Source: Levilactobacillus zymae DSM 19395 (lineage in GTDB: Bacteria > Bacillota > Bacilli > Lactobacillales > Lactobacillaceae). From it: DNA of 64,000 nucleotides. The notes under the pieces are model-generated. The model saw only the letters and a program-made list of their open reading frames with translations. It did no database searches and was not told the origin of the DNA. The number at the start of each line of letters is the position of its first letter. Position 1 is the first letter of the stretch. The DNA lies in NCBI RefSeq assembly GCF_001434115.1, contig NZ_AZDW01000021.1, forward strand, positions 33,199 to 97,198, in the 5' to 3' direction. Positions 62,331 through 64,000 of this stretch are shown in pieces. The position numbers and the translations under genes are program-made.

Positions 62331-62358
62331 TAATTTTGACTAACGAACGAGGTGCAGT

Positions 62359-63336
62359 ATGGATCGACAACTTTGGCGGCAATTCCCGCAGGTTGAGCCA
62401 GAACTCAACGCGTTACAGCCCTATCTGCTGGATGCGGTAAAATTGACCAACCAACCTATCCACAATAAAATATTAGCCTTATTGGAATCCGGCGGCAAGC
62501 TTCTACGTCCCGGGTACTTTTATTTATTCACGAAATTTGGTGACCAGATACCCGCCGAACGCTTACGGGCCGGGGCCGCGGCGCTGGAAATCCTCCACGT
62601 GGGCACGTTGATCCACGATGACGTGATCGACGGCTCCCCCACCCGCCGCGGGGTGCGGACCATCCAGATGAAGTACGGCCAGCGTAACGCGATCTACGCC
62701 GGGGACTTCATGTTCACGGTCTACTTCGACCAGGTCTTAAAATCGACCAGCGATACATACCTGATTCAAAGCCACATCAACGCGATGCACAAGATTCTGA
62801 CCGGCGAGCTGGGCCAGATGGCGTTGAACTACCGCGAGGACGCCACCCTAGACGCTTACCTCAGTGAGATTGCGGGTAAGACGGCCGAGTTGTTCGCGCT
62901 GGCCTGCTACCAGGGAGCGATGTTGACCAACGCGCCGCAAGCCGTCCAGGACAGCGCTCGGCCGATTGGCGAGGCTATCGGGAGCGCCTACCAGATGTTA
63001 GACGATATCTTGGACTACGCGGGCGACCCCAAGAAGACCAGGAAGCCGATCTTAGAAGACCTGCGTTCCGGCGTGTACTCGTTGCCGCTGTTGCTGGCAC
63101 TGCCTAAGGCTAAACGTGACTTCCACCAATACCTGAAGAAACGCCAGGACATGACGGAAGCCGACATCTTGGCTGTGCGCGAATTGGTCACCCAACACGG
63201 TGGCGTCGAAGCCGCGCGGCAGTTGGCCACCGAATGGACCGACAAGGCGCTGGAACTGATTGCGGCGTTACCCGCTGGGAGCAGCCGGGACGCGTTGGCG
63301 CGATTGACGGGGATGTTATTGAAGCGGGATCACTAA
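62359..63336 (+). CDS. Polyprenyl diphosphate synthase
   Basis: 325 residues. Trans-prenyltransferase: GGKLLRPGYFYLF, first Asp-rich motif LIHDDVIDGSPTRRG, second motif YQMLDDILDYAGDPKKTRKPILEDLRSGVYSLPL. Builds the long isoprenoid side chain (heptaprenyl or similar) for menaquinone. Single-subunit type (IspB/HepT-like). Divergent from menA, which uses its product. Confidence 0.93.
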   Translation: MDRQLWRQFPQVEPELNALQPYLLDAVKLTNQPIHNKILALLESGGKLLRPGYFYLFTKFGDQIPAERLRAGAAALEILHVGTLIHDDVIDGSPTRRGVRTIQMKYGQRNAIYAGDFMFTVYFDQVLKSTSDTYLIQSHINAMHKILTGELGQMALNYREDATLDAYLSEIAGKTAELFALACYQGAMLTNAPQAVQDSARPIGEAIGSAYQMLDDILDYAGDPKKTRKPILEDLRSGVYSLPLLLALPKAKRDFHQYLKKRQDMTEADILAVRELVTQHGGVEAARQLATEWTDKALELIAALPAGSSRDALARLTGMLLKRDH

Positions 63337-63342
63337 AAATCT

Positions 63343-63392
63343 AAAGAACACGGGAAGACGAACGGCTACGTTCATTTTCCCGTGTTCTTTTA
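63343..63392. terminator. Bidirectional terminator
   Basis: AAAGAACACGGGAA pairs with TTCCCGTGTTCTTT, T runs on both sides; between the convergent synthase and PIN-domain genes. Confidence 0.88.
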
Positions 63393-63397
63393 ACATT

Positions 63398-63991
63398 TTA
63401 AATCGCTTCTAAAAATTCCGGAAAGGTTAATAGCTTATCTTCCCGTTTAGCACGCTCAATTGCTTTTCCATTGAGTGTAAACAAATAAATATCACTAACC
63501 GACAAATAATCTTTATCGTCCGTAATGACATTTTTCACACCATTTTCACGAATAATATTAATCATCATCGCATCAGTTGGGTCCAAATAAGATTCTGCCA
63601 AAGTTTCCACGAAGTTTGATTCCGTAATATAATTCAAAACTTCTTCAAACCTATCGGATTCAACATCATCCGTATAAGTTTCGACCTGTTTTAAACAGTT
63701 ATCTATCGCCGAAATCACCACCTGACGTTCAGTAGTAAGCTGACGATAGGCCTTACGCGGTAATCGGTGATGAGTATTCTGGTAACCCTGCCAATTGTAT
63801 CGATCGATTAAGTTAGCCAACTCCGAAAAAGATAATTTTGAGCGAAGCAACTTCGTCCGAGCGTCATTCAACAAACTGGATAACACCTGCGGATACAAGT
63901 TGACCAATTCAGGATTCGCTTCGTAGGTGATTTTGTACCAAATGTTACCTGAATTATTCACCAGAAACTCCAAAATCCCCATCAAACACAT
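63398..63991 (-). CDS. PIN-domain protein, N-terminus missing or out of frame
   Basis: 197 residues as read. The C-terminal half carries PIN-like nuclease motifs: SYLDPTDAMMINIIRENGVKNVITDDKDYL, matching the DxxD...TDDxDF acidic residues, and SFSELANLI supplies the conserved Glu. The first PIN strand with its Asp (like VFIDTN) is absent, and an in-frame TGA lies two codons before the first ATG, so the gene is either disrupted by a frameshift or starts beyond the window in another frame. Codons are AT-rich, unlike the neighbours, suggesting recent transfer. Possible toxin or abortive-infection RNase remnant. Confidence 0.6.
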   Translation of the reverse strand: MCLMGILEFLVNNSGNIWYKITYEANPELVNLYPQVLSSLLNDARTKLLRSKLSFSELANLIDRYNWQGYQNTHHRLPRKAYRQLTTERQVVISAIDNCLKQVETYTDDVESDRFEEVLNYITESNFVETLAESYLDPTDAMMINIIRENGVKNVITDDKDYLSVSDIYLFTLNGKAIERAKREDKLLTFPEFLEAI

Positions 63992-64000
63992 GATTCAAGT

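Overview
The window looks like chromosome from a high-GC heterofermentative lactobacillus, most likely the genus Levilactobacillus. The best taxonomic marker is a secreted protein at 42574-43896 whose signal peptide and N-terminal half read like the L. brevis SlpA/SlpB family of S-layer proteins. Two CRISPR arrays with a lactobacillar type I-E repeat, the lactic-acid-bacterial gene order pcrA-ligA-camS-gatCAB and the strong AGGAGG ribosome binding sites agree. Base composition is clearly GC-rich by eye, except for AT-rich patches around the CRISPR arrays and at the right edge. No computation was run; all calls are from reading the sequence.

Layout. 0-8 kb: wecB and a NERD-domain gene, a bactoprenol-type glycosyltransferase, a GntP-family permease, a universal stress protein, an EamA transporter with its own short leader ORF, and a beta-lactamase-fold serine hydrolase. 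8-13.6 kb: an aromatic biosynthesis operon (transketolase, aroE, aroF, aroB, all minus strand) preceded by a 19-residue leader peptide rich in Phe, Tyr and Trp and a set of mutually exclusive stem-loops ending in a terminator. 13.6-18 kb: a hypothetical protein, tRNA-Arg(CCT), a DEAD-box helicase, a Gfo/Idh oxidoreductase and a degenerate GH25 protein. 18-22.4 kb: a gluconate locus (RpiR-type regulator divergent from gntK and gntP). 22.5-31 kb: an amino-acid permease, a flavoprotein reductase with a divergent LysR regulator, a small redox cluster (flavodoxin-like, SDR, cupin, carboxymuconolactone decarboxylase family) with a second LysR gene, and gshA. 31.6-36.8 kb: the deo nucleoside-catabolism operon (deoC, deoB, deoD, deoR, pdp). 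37-39.8 kb: two aldo/keto reductases divergent from a third LysR gene. 39.8-44.7 kb: two cas-less CRISPR arrays flanking two OsmC genes, a MarR gene, a GNAT gene and the S-layer-like gene. 44.8-57.8 kb: a PPOX-type protein, an RNA methyltransferase, dagK, gatB, gatA, gatC, camS, ligA, pcrA. 58-64 kb: a GNAT gene, an orphan Phd-like antitoxin, a PurK-like ATP-grasp protein, xpt, menA and a divergent polyprenyl diphosphate synthase, and a truncated PIN-domain gene.

Two results stand out. First, the aromatic operon seems to be controlled by ribosome-mediated attenuation: the leader peptide MRTWPRPKQNRFYYYWFLQ contains all three aromatic amino acids, its Tyr-Trp codons are part of a stem, and two alternative folds downstream can be drawn that either form or destroy the terminator. 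Second, six good copies (plus one decayed copy) of a dispersed ~150-bp intergenic repeat share the same three-stem architecture; between copies the stems change on both sides together while the junction sequences stay the same. Such compensatory change points to a structured RNA or a hairpin-selected mobile repeat. These repeats separate genes of the pcrA-ligA-camS-gatCAB cluster.
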